Counted from the stretch's first letter, positions 37,787 through 49,600 are shown. The stretch is DNA of 64,000 nucleotides from Otis tarda (GCA_026413225.1 CM048552.1:192854053-192918052), one strand, 5' to 3'. The notes: generated by a model not told the origin, from the sequence alone. Numbers and translations are program-made.

Positions 37787-40656
37787 GTGAGTATGCGCCG
37801 GGGGCCGCCGGGCCGGCCGGGCGCGCTCGTTCGCCTGCTCGTTCGCTCGCAGCCGGGCGCTGAGCCGGCGCTGCCCGCCGTGCCGCCGCCGCTGCCTGGC
37901 CGCGGAACACGGGGCAGCACCGGCTCGGGCGCCAGCACACAAAGGCGAACGGGGCTGCGCCCGGGAGACCCTTCTGGGGCGGCGAGCCCCCCAGCCCCTC
38001 CACCCACCCCCCCCCCATGCCCGCCCGCCCCGGCCGGGGTGGGGCGGGGGCGCGGGCGGCGGGCGACTTCGGGAACGGGGAGGCGGGAGGGAGACGGTAG
38101 AAGGAAGCCGCCCGGGCGAGAGGCGAGCGGCCGGGGGTCGTCGGCCGCGGGGGGCGCGGGCCGCGCCGTGCCCCGCCGTAAGCCGCTTACGGGTGCCTCG
38201 CCGTAGCCATCGCTGCGGCGGCGGGGCAGCCGGCGGGCAGACGCGCGGCGAGGCGGCGGGGGCTCGGGGCGGGCCGCGCCGCGCTGCCGGTCGCAGCCGG
38301 GGCCGCGAGGAGCGCGGGGGCAACGGGGCGCGGGCCGGGGAGCCGCTGGCCCCGCGGCCGCCCGGCTGTAACATGGCTGACGGGAGCCGTGAGCGAGAAA
38401 ACAAGGCGAGCGGCGGCGGAGCAGCAGAGAGGCGCTCGGGCGGGCGGGGGCGCAGTTCGGGGGAACTTTTTTTTTTTCCTTTTACTCCCCCCTTCAGCCG
38501 CTCGCCTGGGCGCGGGGCTGGCGGCCCAGGGGCTGTGCAGTTCGTCTGAGCGCGGGAGCGAGCGGGGGTCCCCGCCGAGGCTCTGCCCGCTCCGCTGGGG
38601 CTCGGGTAGGCGCTGGAAGCGCGCCGGCCCCCAGCCCCAGCCCCCCGCTCCCACCCACCTCCCCCCGTCTCCCTCCCGCCCGCCCTCCCCCGGCTGCAAT
38701 GGCTGAGCGTGTGCGCCAGGGTAGCGGGCGCGCTCACACAAAGGGAAGGGAAGGGAGGAAGGAGCCATGTTCTCTGCGCGGCGGCGGGCGCGGGCGACGC
38801 CAGCAGCGGCCATTCCGCGCCGCCCAGCCGCTACCGCCGCCGCGCCCCCGCGGGCTCGGGGGTCGCCGCCCGGCCCTGCCGCGGCCACTCGGCGGGGGTC
38901 CCCGCGGCCTGGCCCTTCCCGCCCCGCCCGCCGGGCCGCGGGGGGGGGGGGGTGGTGGTGCGGGGGGGGCGGTTCGCTCTCCTCGGCGCACAAAATGGAA
39001 GGAGCCTCGGCGGCGGGTGACCTCCTCCGCCAGGAGCCTGCGCCATGGCGGCCGCTCCCGCCGCTGCGGCGGCGCAGGCCGGGCAGGGCAGGCCTCGCCT
39101 CTGCGGCCAGGCCTCATGGCGGCGGGAAGCGGGGGAGGCCTGGGGGACGGCCCGTCCCGCCGCGGGGGGACGGGAGCGGCGGCCGGGAGGGAGCTTTGTC
39201 CCGGGGCTGCGAACGGGGGTCGCCGCCCGCGGGAAGCCGCAGCCCCGGTGGCCAGCTCCTGGGCATGTGCTGGCCGACCGCTGGCTGCAAGCCTTCGCGT
39301 GAACGTGAAATAAAACTTCCACAGCTTTTTCCCTAATAACGGGACTTTTTTTTTTGTTTTGTTTTGTTTTTTTCTTTCCCTCTTTCTTCTTCCCCTCCCC
39401 CAGCAGGTCTGTTAGGGGACTTCTGAAGTTTTCCTCTGCCCCCCTCACAGGGGAAACGTCCAAAATGGCGGGAAGGAGGCTTTTAAACGCCAGCTCACTG
39501 TCGCAGCGCTTGGGTCGCGGTGCCTAACCCTTCCCACAGTCACTCCACGCCTCTGAGCCACCTCTGCCCCGTCCTCCCTCAGCTCTCACTGCTTTCCCCT
39601 CGCAGCCAGTGGGAAGAGCCCCAGCCGCTCGCCGAGCCCCGGGTGCTGGCTGGCTCTGGAACGTCTCCATGGCAGGCAGGAGCCGCTCCTGGTTCTTCAG
39701 CCCTCTTGTTTACTTGATAGAAACTTCAAACCGGACGTGTTTAGTCACAGAGCAGAAATCTGTTTCTGTCTATCCACCAAACCGATAGGAAATACTGCTT
39801 CTGTGGCAATACAGGCAGGCAGTGCATGCACTTTTTTTTTTCTTTTAATTCGTGCTGAAGAGCAGAGTTTGTCGGGGTGCAAGTGGCTTTTTCCAGGGAG
39901 CGATGAAGAAATACTCTGAATGTCTGACTTGGGTGTGAAAGTTCCAGGAAGGTATTTTTCAGTCCCTGAAAGAGTCAGATAGTCCTCGCACTGAGCACAG
40001 CTCTGCTAGTCATATGTAAATGTCATACTTTTCGTGTCCCTGGCTTGGTTATAACATGTTTGACAGAGTGCAGTGTTTCATTCCTGTATTTCTAGGTACA
40101 CATGTACACATGTAAAGAGAGCTTAGGTTTTTGCAGTACAGTACAAGGAGAGTGATAATAAATAATAAAAAAAGTATGTTTTCCACATGAGCACCCAAGG
40201 CGTACAGGGGAGGGGGATGGAAATACAGGCTTTAGGAAGAAAAAAATTAGTAACCCGTAAATCCAACTGAGACAGGATACTCAGGTACTTTTTTTCCTCC
40301 TTTCAGTATGATTTATTCCTTTCAAGCATAGGTTGATACACCAGCAGTAGTCAAGGAGTGCAGTCTCCACTGTACTTGCTTTCACATTGCTTGGAAGGGA
40401 CATTTTTGTTTGCAGGAGACTGGAACTGCATGTTTTGAAGGCCCTTTGAGGTGTCAGGCTGCTTGCGTCCAGGTCAGCTCAAGCAGCAATGGCAGAAATT
40501 TTCAGTAAAATTTCCAGAAGTGAAACTTCTTCCTGTTGCATGATTTTGGAATACTGCTCTGACAGGTCTTGTTTGGTGTGATCCTTTGTCGTGGCTTCCC
40601 GCATTGGGTTGTAAAAAGTAAAAATTTTCAAGGTGTTTTTTTCTGCTTGGTTACAG
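37787..40656 (+). other. HMGB1: HMGB1 intron 1
   Basis: The first part is CpG island, the remainder ordinary sequence. A composite AAAATGGCGGGAA (39,463) combines a YY1-like and an E2F-like site and may act as an intronic promoter or enhancer element. It ends in a pyrimidine-rich tract and TTACAG. Confidence 0.6.
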
Positions 40657-40669
40657 AAAATCATCAAAA

Positions 40670-40819
40670 ATGGGCAAAGGCGATCCTAAGAAGCCGAGAG
40701 GTAAAATGTCTTCATACGCCTTCTTTGTGCAAACCTGCCGGGAGGAGCACAAGAAGAAACATCCAGATGCTTCAGTGAACTTCTCAGAGTTCTCAAAAAA
40801 ATGCTCAGAACGGTGGAAG
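40670..40819 (+). CDS. HMGB1: HMGB1 coding exon 2
   Basis: The exon begins at 40,657 with a 13-nt untranslated leader; the ATG is at 40,670. It encodes residues 1-50, most of box A, including C23 and C45, and ends at TGGAAG/GTAGGA in phase 0. Confidence 0.97.
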
Positions 40820-43800
40820 GTAGGAATAACTGCTTAAAAAAAAAACCATAAAACCTTAAATGATTACTTTGTGTGAAATACTGTTTGAGACTCTGAATTA
40901 TTTCTTGAAAAGTTCAGGTTTTAGCTAAGTATGAAGTGCAGTTGTAAGATTTGTAGTAACTATGCATTGCCTTACATTTTGCTCCCCCAACTGAAACAAC
41001 TGAAATTCTGGAATGGGCTTGAATATGCTTTTGACTCTTAAAGTACTGTCTTGATCCTTACGGGTTCCTTCCAACCTGAGATATTCTGTGATTCTAATTG
41101 CCTTCCAGACTATGTCTTCAAAGGAGAAAGGGAAGTTTGAAGATATGGCAAAGGCTGACAAGCTTCGTTATGAAAAAGAAATGAAAAACTATGTACCACC
41201 CAAGGGGGAAACAAAAAAGAAGTTCAAGGATCCAAATGCACCGAAGAGGCCTCCGTAAGTAGATTTCTAGTAACTTTTATCTTGTTTGGGGCCATCACAC
41301 TGGAGTGCATCTGTAAAATAATCATTTTATCCAAGTTTAGGAGCTTCAGAAATGGAAGATTATATGATTTTACTGGCCAGTGGCGTAAAGATAGGTTGAA
41401 ATCTTAGTTACAAATTACAGGTTTGTGGTTTCAGGTTGACTGTCTTTATCTAAGTTGGGATAACATCAGCATTTAAAAGTGGATGCAAAAATCGGTGACA
41501 TGCAGTCCTGACTCATGTTTCCAATTTCTGTTAAGAGGGTTCAGCTCTCCCCGCCTGTTGGCTTGAGCAGAATTTTCGATTGGCAGTCCATTTAAACTTA
41601 AGAGACTTTTGCACAAAACAGGTTAGAGGGATGGTCTTGCACAAAAAAAACAGCTTGGCGAATTTAAACTTCAGCCACTACATCAAGACTACTGACCTCA
41701 GGTTCTCCTGGTACTGGTACTTCATAGCAGTGCATTTTTGTGTTTTAAATTGAGCTACTGCTGAAAGGAGCGGGCAAGTTCCTGTACAAGTGAATGGTCT
41801 TATTCGGGCTGATGCTGTCATCTGGAAATCCTAATTTTCCTAACAAATATTGCAGCTTCTCTGCCTTGAACAGTTCTGACATAGTGTTTGCTCCCCTGGT
41901 ATCATTCACTCATTCTCCTTCTTAAAGATTTTTCTCTGCATATGATATATGAAATTTGGCCTTTTAGGGGTCCTGTCAAAAATGGGACCAGATGTGCGGC
42001 TTTACTTAAGAGACAGGGATGTGTTACGTTTTCAAAGTAGTTTATTCAGTTCTAATGCCTTCCATTGTACTTCAGATTTGTCTCACTTTCAGGTGATTTT
42101 CCAAAACACTCTTAAGAAACAGTAAGAAAAGTCACAACACTTTCTGTTGTAGTCTAAATAAAAATAATCTCTTTTTTTTTTTTTCTCTCTGTAGTTCGGC
42201 TTTTTTCTTGTTTTGCTCTGAGTTTCGTCCAAAAATCAAAGGAGAACATCCTGGTCTGTCCATTGGGGACGTTGCAAAGAAACTGGGGGAGATGTGGAAC
42301 AACACTGCTGCAGATGATAAACAGCCTTATGAAAAAAAGGCTGCTAAACTGAAGGAGAAGTATGAAAAGGTAACATCGACATTTACGGAGATGGTTTGGG
42401 GAGGTCAAGCCTTAATTTAGACTTTTTTTTCCTTTTTGTGTATTCTGATACCTGATGTTGTGAGTTAGACTGTGCTAATGACAAATGTGGTGGTATTTGT
42501 TGGAAAATACCACATAAGGGAGCATACAGTTTATTACTATAAGACTAAATTGCAGTCCTTTGTGTTGAACTGTTTGAGTTCATCTGTAGTGCAGGATCAT
42601 CAGTGATGGTTTAAGAGACACCGTGATGTCTGTGGTGTTGTTAAAATAATAGGTCACAGCAGCATGGGAGTTAAGGTGGTAGTAATAGCAGTAAAGAATA
42701 AATTGGTTCTCCCTAATTTTGGAAGCATTGATGAGCATCCTTGAATATTAGGATAATTGATATGCATAGATGCTTTTTTAAAATTTATTCTTGAGATAGT
42801 GTTGGAACACTAACGAGACGCTGGTTTTAGACATGTGTTTTTCCTGTACCTGTTTTGTGTCCGTCTCCTTTCTAGTAATTAATGTAGTTAATAATACATA
42901 TGAAGCAGCTTGTCATACAATTTCTTGAATTATTAAAGCTAAATCCTGTCATCATTATTGGAGCTGTACAAATGTGTTACGCACGCACACAGGGTGGTGC
43001 TCCATGTGTTTTTATTTCCAGAGGCAGATGCCCATCCCAATACAAGGAAACCAAGGGAGGAGGGGGTGTGTGTTGACATCCCCTGATGATGCTTTACAAT
43101 GGGTCAGCAACCGCCTATAGCTAATGTGTAGCACGTATATCCATTTGTGAGCCATGACCTTCCTCTGGGTATTTCTCTTACTGGCAAACAAAACCACTTT
43201 GAAATTGTAGCGTTGTAGTGAGCAAGGTGGCCCCTTTGAGTCCTAGTTATGTGCTGGAGAGGAACTGCAGGTCTAGAAGCTTTCTCATATTGTCCTTCCT
43301 GTGCAGCGTAAACTCTTCAGCATGGTAATTGTTTGTACATACAGCCAAGACAACTCATAAGACTTTTTAAACGGTAGAATTGCTAATCTTTATTTACAGG
43401 TATTTGAATCTTCATTTGTATTGTCTTTATTTCTTACACTTAAAAATGGGGTTTTAAGGTGCAGTGATATCAGTATTTCACTGCTTGGCCTTTGGCTCGG
43501 TGGATATTGTATTTTCAAAAATTTTGTGCTAAGATTTAAAAGAGTTTGAGGGAACTGTAAGATTAGTGGTGTAATGGTTACTGGGTGGGGAATATTTGAA
43601 GATTTGGACCATCTGCGTAAAGGTGTCGGTGTTTTTCTGTAGCTGATGTGTTTAAGTCTTGTAGATCAATTCTATTACAAAATTGTTTTTATTGTTTTGG
43701 CACAAGGTTGGGAAGTCTTAACTGTTTTCCTGGCTTGGTCTTCCAGGTACAGTTTTGACTTCCCTATAACAGGAACTGAATTTTGTGTGTTATAAACCAC

Positions 43801-44548
43801 TAGAATAAATTTATTGCATGCAGAAGGTGGCACTGTCTACCCTTTAATCAAGTTCTTATACTTTTTATTTTGTAAACTTTGGTTAGGCAGAATTCTGTAT
43901 AATTGCTCTTCGCTGAGGCATAACATTGCAAATATTGGGCCATATCATTCTAATGTGTTTCGGATGGCTAATTACAATTTTGTGCCTCAAACAAGGATTT
44001 TTCCTGTGCGTTTCTTCAGGCATCGTAGAAGGTAGGGCTAGAAAGGGACCTTAAGAGGTCTCCCTACTTCATTTTCTTATGGGATAGTGGGCTCAGCTGT
44101 GCCTTTGCTATCCAAGGCAGCAGCTTTTCCAGCCTGTTCCCAGAAGCCCAGAGTGGAGATTCCTCAACAGCTGTAAGCAGCATGTTTCAGCGTGCTGGTA
44201 GCATTTCTTTGTTAGAGGGTTCCCTTTCTTTGGCATTGGGCCTCAGCTCGCTGTGTAACTGAAGGGGCACATACCTGGGTGGCTCTGGTTTCACGAGTAC
44301 CGTGTGGAAGTTGCTCGGAGTTCTTGGCTGGTTAGATCTTTGAGAGATTCTTCCTGCTTTTCTCCTCCAAGGATATCGCTGCATACCGGGCCAAAGGGAA
44401 GGTTGATGCAGGCAAAAAAGTAGTTGCCAAGGCTGAGAAGAGCAAGAAGAAGAAGGAGGAGGAGGAGGATGAGGATGAAGATGAAGAGGATGAAGAGGAT
44501 GAAGAAGAGGAAGAGGAGGAGGATGAAGACGATGATGATGATGAATAA
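40670..44548 (+). CDS. HMGB1: High mobility group box 1 protein
   Basis: Spliced CDS of 40670-40819, 41109-41254, 42195-42369 and 44372-44548: 215 codons plus TAA, the usual HMGB1 length. HMG box A is about residues 9-79 and box B about 89-162. A basic linker (to KSKKKK, 180-185) is followed by an acidic tail of 30 Glu/Asp residues (186-215). The redox cysteines C23, C45 and C106 are all present, as are both basic nuclear-localisation clusters (about 28-44 and 179-185). The protein bends DNA without sequence specificity, assists nucleosome and transcription-factor assembly, and when released acts on RAGE and TLR4 as an alarmin. HMGB2 and HMGB3 have shorter acidic tails. The ATG at 40,670 opens with [12 protein letters not shown]. 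All splice junctions are canonical and in phase, so this is a functional gene, not a processed copy. Confidence 0.98.
41045..41100 (+). mobile_element. CR1 3' tail at the intron 2 acceptor
   Basis: The stretch CGGGTTCCTTCCAACC followed by ATATTCTGTGATTCTAAT matches the 3' end of older CR1 elements, including the terminal octamer repeats. It ends only about eight bases before the exon 3 acceptor AG (41,107-41,108), so the 3' end of intron 2 is CR1-derived. Compare the tail at about 56,880-56,920. Confidence 0.7.
41109..41254 (+). CDS. HMGB1: HMGB1 coding exon 3
   Basis: Residues 51-98 plus two bases of codon 99. It covers the end of box A and the inter-box linker with [14 protein letters not shown]. 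Donor CTCC/GTAAGT is strong; phase 2. Confidence 0.97.
41255..42194 (+). other. HMGB1: HMGB1 intron 3
   Basis: A 940-nt intron (counting the 5' UTR intron as 1), GTAAGT to a long T-rich tract and GTAG. No gene or clear repeat is seen in it. Confidence 0.85.
42195..42369 (+). CDS. HMGB1: HMGB1 coding exon 4
   Basis: Residues 99-157, the core of box B with C106 in LFCSEFRPK. Residue 109 is Phe where I recall Tyr in human HMGB1. It ends at GAAAAG/GTAACA in phase 0. The in-frame reading beyond 42,369 to 42,420 is intronic. Confidence 0.97.
42370..44371 (+). other. HMGB1: HMGB1 intron 4
   Basis: A 2.0-kb intron, GTAACA to CTCCTCCAAG. It holds a degenerate CR1 remnant near its 3' end, listed separately, and otherwise nothing recognised. 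Confidence 0.8.
44018..44180 (-). mobile_element. Degenerate CR1 3' end
   Basis: The sequence CATCGTAGAAGG followed by TAGAAAGGGACCTTAAGAGG and, further on, CCAGCCTGTTCCCAGA follows the antisense CR1 3' end with many changes. It is older than the copies at 51.8 and 54.1 kb. Borders are approximate. Confidence 0.5.
44372..44548 (+). CDS. HMGB1: HMGB1 terminal coding exon 5
   Basis: Residues 158-215 and TAA. It encodes [10 protein letters not shown], the basic KSKKKK stretch and the 30-residue acidic tail, written mostly with GAG, GAT and GAA codons. The tail gives long serine-rich open frames on the opposite strand, which are not genes. Confidence 0.98.
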   Translation, partial: DIAAYRAKGKVDAGKKVVAKAEKSKKKKEEEEDEDEDEEDEEDEEEEEEEDEDDDDDE

Positions 44549-45068
44549 GTCTCTTTTAGAGCAATTTCTTTCTTGTCTATAAAGCATTTAACCCCCCTGT
44601 ACACAACTCACTCCTTTTAAAGAAAAAAAAAATTGAAATGTAAGGCTGTGTAAGATTTGTTTTTAAACTGTACAGTGTCTCTTTTTTTGTATAGTTAACA
44701 CACTACCGAATGTGTCTTTAGATAGCCCTGTCCTTAGTGGTATTTCAGTGGCCACTAACCTTGCCTGGTACAGTGTGGGGGTTGTAAATTGGCATGGGAG
44801 TTTTAAAGCAGGTTCCTGTTGGTGCACAGCACAAATTAGTTCTATTTGGGGATGTAGTTCATTTTTCATCTTCAGTTGTCTCTGATGCATCATCAAAATA
44901 ATTGTTGTTCTGTTAACTGAATACCACTCTGTAATTGCAAAAAGGAAAAAAAAAGTTGCAGCTGTTTTGTTGACATTCTGAATGCTTCTAAGTAAATACA
45001 ATTTTTTTTATTAGTATTGTTGTCCTTTTAATAGGTGCCCTTGAAAAATCATACTTTTTCTTTTCTCT

Positions 45069-45071
<3 letters not shown>

Positions 45072-45116
<45 letters not shown>
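45072..45116. repeat. Poly-T run of 45 bases in the HMGB1 3' UTR
   Basis: Forty-five consecutive T residues, preceded by a CT-rich lead-in. It would be a U45 tract in the mRNA. The length may be imprecise because homopolymers this long are prone to assembly and sequencing error. Confidence 0.9.
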
Positions 45117-45121
<5 letters not shown>

Positions 45122-46331
45122 GAACTCATCTTTTGCTTTATTGAATGCCCGTATGGGATCACGGGAATATTACAGTTTTCATCTTTCATATAACCAGCTG
45201 ATAAACAAAGCTTTGATCTACATACCCTGCATAATCATGATAGGGTAAGAAAAGAAGTATATAGGCATATGATGAAAGAATATTCTTCCGTAACTGGAAA
45301 CAAAACAAAAAATTCAATCTCAACAAACTGATACTTGTTCAGATTTTTGTGAAATGTAATATTCTGTTGAGTTGCATGAGTTTACCAGTCTTGGAGAGTC
45401 GAGAAGTATAGAGTTCAATTTTACATAAATTAAATACTTTGGGGGAGGGAGGGAGGGAACGTTAAATTTTGTCCTAGAAGGACCCATAGGAAGAGTGTAT
45501 GTCCATCCGGTGTAGAGAAATTTACATGTGTGACTCTGTTACCATGTAATGGAAGTTGTATCTGTAAATCTCTGGACACTTGGCGAGGGATGAGCGTACC
45601 TAAAATATGTAAAGTTAAAAGCATGAAATTACCATATTATTTTTTGGTGACAGGTCTGGTGATGGCCACGGGCTTTATACCATGAAACTCTCCTGGTAGC
45701 AAATGGCCCATGAGAAATGATTTTTCTTTCTAAGATTTCTATAAATGGTACCATTATTATTTGTTAAATCTATGTAAATTCATATTTGTATTCTTGAAAT
45801 TCTAGTTTTAGCCCTTTAACAAAGTTGTATATTGTCTCAAATTGAAAATGAGATAAGATGTATTTTTCCTGTTAGGTTTTATACCGCACTCTTGATGTTT
45901 GCCCATTTTTAAGTTAAATATAGCTGTATGGAAAAGTACATTTTATTAAATTTTGCATTAAAAAGTGAAATGTTTATGGTATACCAACAATGTCTAATTT
46001 GGTCAAATATAGTTCTCTTCCAAAACCAAAGCTAAGGGGTTTTTTGCATATTTAGTAAAACTTCAAGTGCTGGCAACTGTAACTATTTTCACATATACCT
46101 GCTTACCAGTTTGGGGGACAATTTGGCAATTTTGTGGTTACAAAATTATGGTTCTCTTAAGTGCCAGTGTTTAAAAGGAAAAAAAAAAAAAAAAGCATTC
46201 TTGTAATTTTACACGCTTTTGTGATGGAGTATTGTTTTGTTATACAATTTTGACTTTCAGATTCTTATTTCAATTTGCATTTATGTATAACTTCAGGAGA
46301 AATATTGAACATCTGAATCCTGGATGATACT

Positions 46332-46337
46332 AATAAA
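46332..46337 (+). terminator. HMGB1: HMGB1 distal polyadenylation signal
   Basis: AATAAA within GATACTAATAAACTAATAAT, in the most conserved part of the 3' UTR. Confidence 0.7.
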
Positions 46338-46570
46338 CTAATAATTGCAGAGGTTTTAAATACTTAGTTAAATGGCTCACTTAATATCCTAAGGGTTTTT
46401 TTCCGTTTGCGTGTTGGTGTTTTCAGGTGTGTACATCCCTGCTTTCTGTTTCAAACAGAACAATGCTGTGCACAAGGTCTTGATATAGAAAGTTTAGGAC
46501 AGACAGATTTTTTCTTTTTTTTTTTTCTCAAACTGGATATTACCCATTCAAATGCTCGTAACCGATTACC

Positions 46571-46576
46571 AATAAA
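46571..46576 (+). terminator. HMGB1: Possible further polyadenylation signal
   Basis: AATAAA followed by T-rich and GT-rich sequence (CTTTTTTGTTTCC). It could extend the HMGB1 transcript or be chance. Confidence 0.4.
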
Positions 46577-46600
46577 TTTTCTGTGCTGAAGGGCTTTTTT

Positions 46601-49600
46601 GTTTCCCCAGGTCTTCAGAGGGAAGTAGACACATTTCTTGTTCTTGGAACAAACATACTTAATGAGACCCCTGTAATCTTGTGCCTTTGTTCTCGGTGCT
46701 TGATGTTGACAGAAGTAACCTAGAGGACTCAACTGCTCTGAAGAGATGAGTAGCAAGCGCTTACCCAGCAGCCAGGCATGGTGTTTGCCTTTATCTTTGG
46801 GGTTAGCACATTGGTAACCAACAGAGCATGCTCGAGGCTGAAGAGGGTAGGTAATATAATAATTATAAATGGTACTGTCTGAGGAAAGGAACCCCTGGTA
46901 CTACGCTGCAGAGGCTGGTGATGGTGATGGTCAGGAAGTGTATCAAAGCTTCCAAAGCTCTGGGATGGCCGTGGTTTTTCTCCTGAGCAGCTGGTACGTG
47001 CCTGGAAGTCAGCTGAGCTTGCACGCGCATATTGGACTGAAGCCTCCACTTATGGCCTCTAGAAAACTTTTGAAAGAATGAAACCACTTTCTGGAGGGCA
47101 ATACCATAGGTAGATTAATTCTCCTTTTAAAATGAGAGCTGAGTGTTTCTGGAAAGGACCTCCCTGTTCCTTGGCTGCAGTCCCCTGCGAGCTCCAGCAG
47201 TTAAAATAATCCTCTTGGTCGAAACTCCACTTGAATCTCTGCACCGATAGGTCTTACTTGACTGCTACAAGATTACTTGATCTTAGGTCAGTTATTGATG
47301 ACACTTTTGCTTGAATCTGCCTCCCTGTGATCTTTAAAAGTCGGTGCTTGCTGAGGGATAATGAGCAGAGAAATTGCAACCGTTTCGGCAGTGGTTCTCT
47401 ACGAGGGAACTGGACTGCAGTGGCATCACTGTGAAAGCGAGAAGCATTTCCTAAGGGCTTTAACCTTCACATAAATGCTTGGTGTAGAGGGAAAAAAGGC
47501 TTTTCCTGTCATAAACAAAAAACCCAGAGATTGGATTGAAGAGAACTTAAATCTTAGTAAGTGGTAGTTACAATACCTTGAGTGCCAAATGAAGCCATAC
47601 CCATTTTACAGTTTATTTCAAGCTGGTCCTGAAAGGAGCTGCAGTTGCAGCCACCTGCTTTCTGGGTTTGCTCTGTAATTTTAAACTGGTTTAACTAAAT
47701 GTACAGGCAGCGTTCATCCCTTCTGCCATGCTTTCAGTGATCCACACCAGCTCTAGCAAAAAGTTGAGCTTATTTAACAAAATGTTTCCACCCAGGCAGA
47801 CCTAGAAACCTGAAGTAACTGATATCAAGTGGCTGAAAAGATTTCTGCACCTTAATGAGGGTGATGCTGGCACTGCTGACACTGAGCCCCTTTACAGCTC
47901 CTTTTATTGGTCTAACAAGCCCATCCTGAAGGAGAAAAGGCTGAGTAATAGCTGGGTTTAGGCTTGCTAGAAAGTGAGAAGATGTGTTTGAAAAACTCCA
48001 CCGGAAGAGGATCCTGGTGGACTGCAGCCAAGGCCTTAGGTTCTCTAGGTGGTTGATAAGTTGAGCTTTAAACAAACTTCCTAATTCTTGCTAACCTAAG
48101 GGTTAAACCTGCTAGTTAGAATAAGCATTCCCATTCCTCCTTCCCAGCTACACCTGACAGAAGATTAAAGGAATAAAGCTGCTGTACTGCGCTGAGTTAT
48201 AATACGTTACTCAAGACTGAGTCTGTAACAGACGTGGCAAATTACAAAGATGGTATTTAATACAAGAGGTGATTAATTCTCACCATTTCCAGGCTCTGCC
48301 AGTAGTAGCTGACCAGCTACAGGCTTTTAGGACAGAAATGTACTGACTGTTGTATTAATAATGATATTTTCAAACAACATTCTTTTGTTATATTCTTTAG
48401 CTTACCATCACACTGTACTTGACTGCAGACTCCAGATCACATATTTCTGGGGCTAATTTAGAAGAAAATAAGAGTGTGTGACATTTTCCTTTGGCAGACT
48501 GTGACAGATGTTGTTTTAGCCCTTGAATTATATTAAGGGACGTTTTACAAATGAGCTGGTCCAATGGCCTAAGTGTGGGTGTTTATCAATAAACTTTTCC
48601 CCAGACTTTGCTACTGGATTGCCCCTTGCATCTGAAAAACACTTTTGAGATGGTATTAATTTAGTCTGGAATGGGTTCACTTTAAATTAACACCAGCCTT
48701 TATTCCTTGTAGACAAGCTGTCAGACTTTCTTCCAATGTTTGCATAAAAAAAAAGAGGTAAAGTAAATCTCCGAGAGTTTTGTCTCGTTTTGAAGAAGTT
48801 GTCTTCTATTTTTATTTTGTGTACATTGTGCCTTGGCTTTTCTTTTGACAGTACTTCAAGCAGAAAAACAAAGATGGATTTTTTTCCCCCCAATGAATTT
48901 ATCATCAAGAATGAAGGTCAGATTGCTCTTACGGCTGCTTTGTGCTACTGAAACATACAGCGTGGCTTCTACTTCGAGAGCACCTAATTTTGAAATCCAT
49001 CTTGCTGAAGCCATTGCTATTAGGGGTGACCTGCAAGAGAGACAAGCCTTCCCTTTCGCTGCTTTATGATGGAATAAAACACTTAAGCTATAAATTAGCT
49101 TAGTCTACCTGTTTGCTACATCAGAAGCTCAAGCCTTGCCTGCAGCAGCAGTCCTCGAGATCAAGCTAAGCCACGAGACAGCGGAGCAGCGAGGAGCGAG
49201 CCAGATGGGCAAGTGCGGGTTTTTTAGCTACACCTTTTAAAATCTTGCTTATATTGTTAAAATGTGTTTGACTTAAATGACCAGCATTTGGCACAAAGGA
49301 AGTTCATCCTCATGCTTCCAGCAGCCTTTCATCTATTAAGGTGGCAAAGGCTCAAATCACACATTTCTGACCTCCCAAGCGTTCTTCAATAAAAACAGGA
49401 AAGACCAAACGCTACAGCTTGAATGCCTGGAAAGGACCCAGCTCCCTGCACACCTTACAGCAGCAAGAGGTCACCATGCAAATGCTCTTTGCAAGACGCC
49501 GTGCGAAAAATCAGACTTACTGAGGGGAAACCAAGGACATGTGCTGCGATGTTTGGCGAGTGCGTTTGTTTTCGAGACTAAAAACAACAGGTTTTGAAGA

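Larger units (their letters stand above)
37030..39330 (+). promoter_or_regulatory. HMGB1: HMGB1 CpG island
   Basis: About 2.3 kb of very CG-dense DNA covering the HMGB1 promoter, first exon and start of intron 1. Long open frames on both strands are by-products of low stop-codon density. Repeated ATGGC motifs (38,373; 38,699; 39,043; 39,115) resemble YY1 sites. A G-run at 38,940-38,952 with further G-tracts could form a quadruplex. Confidence 0.85.
44549..46600 (+). other. HMGB1: HMGB1 3' untranslated region
   Basis: A long AU-rich 3' UTR, as in mammals. The proximal part (44,549-45,070) and the distal block (about 46,100-46,370) both resemble the human 3' UTR as I remember it, the distal block very closely, so the exon probably extends at least to the polyadenylation signal at 46,332. 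A second AATAAA is at 46,571. Shorter forms ending upstream are likely, since HMGB1 is known for alternative polyadenylation. The exact end is not visible. Confidence 0.8.

Noticed and set aside
36624..39463. Very long open frames (up to 464 codons) on both strands across the HMGB1 CpG island
   Set aside because: They follow from low stop density in CG-rich DNA, are Pro/Arg/Ala/Gly-rich, overlap each other in many frames and lack splice or start support.
40670..44548. HMGB2 or HMGB3 instead of HMGB1
   Set aside because: The 30-residue acidic tail, the 215-residue length and the sequence of the boxes and linker fit HMGB1. The paralogues have shorter tails.
40670..44548. Processed HMGB1 pseudogene
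   Set aside because: Common in mammals, but here the coding region is split by introns with canonical splice sites and is intact.
44332..44604. Antisense polyserine open frame
   Set aside because: It is the reverse complement of the HMGB1 acidic-tail codons (GAG/GAT/GAA).
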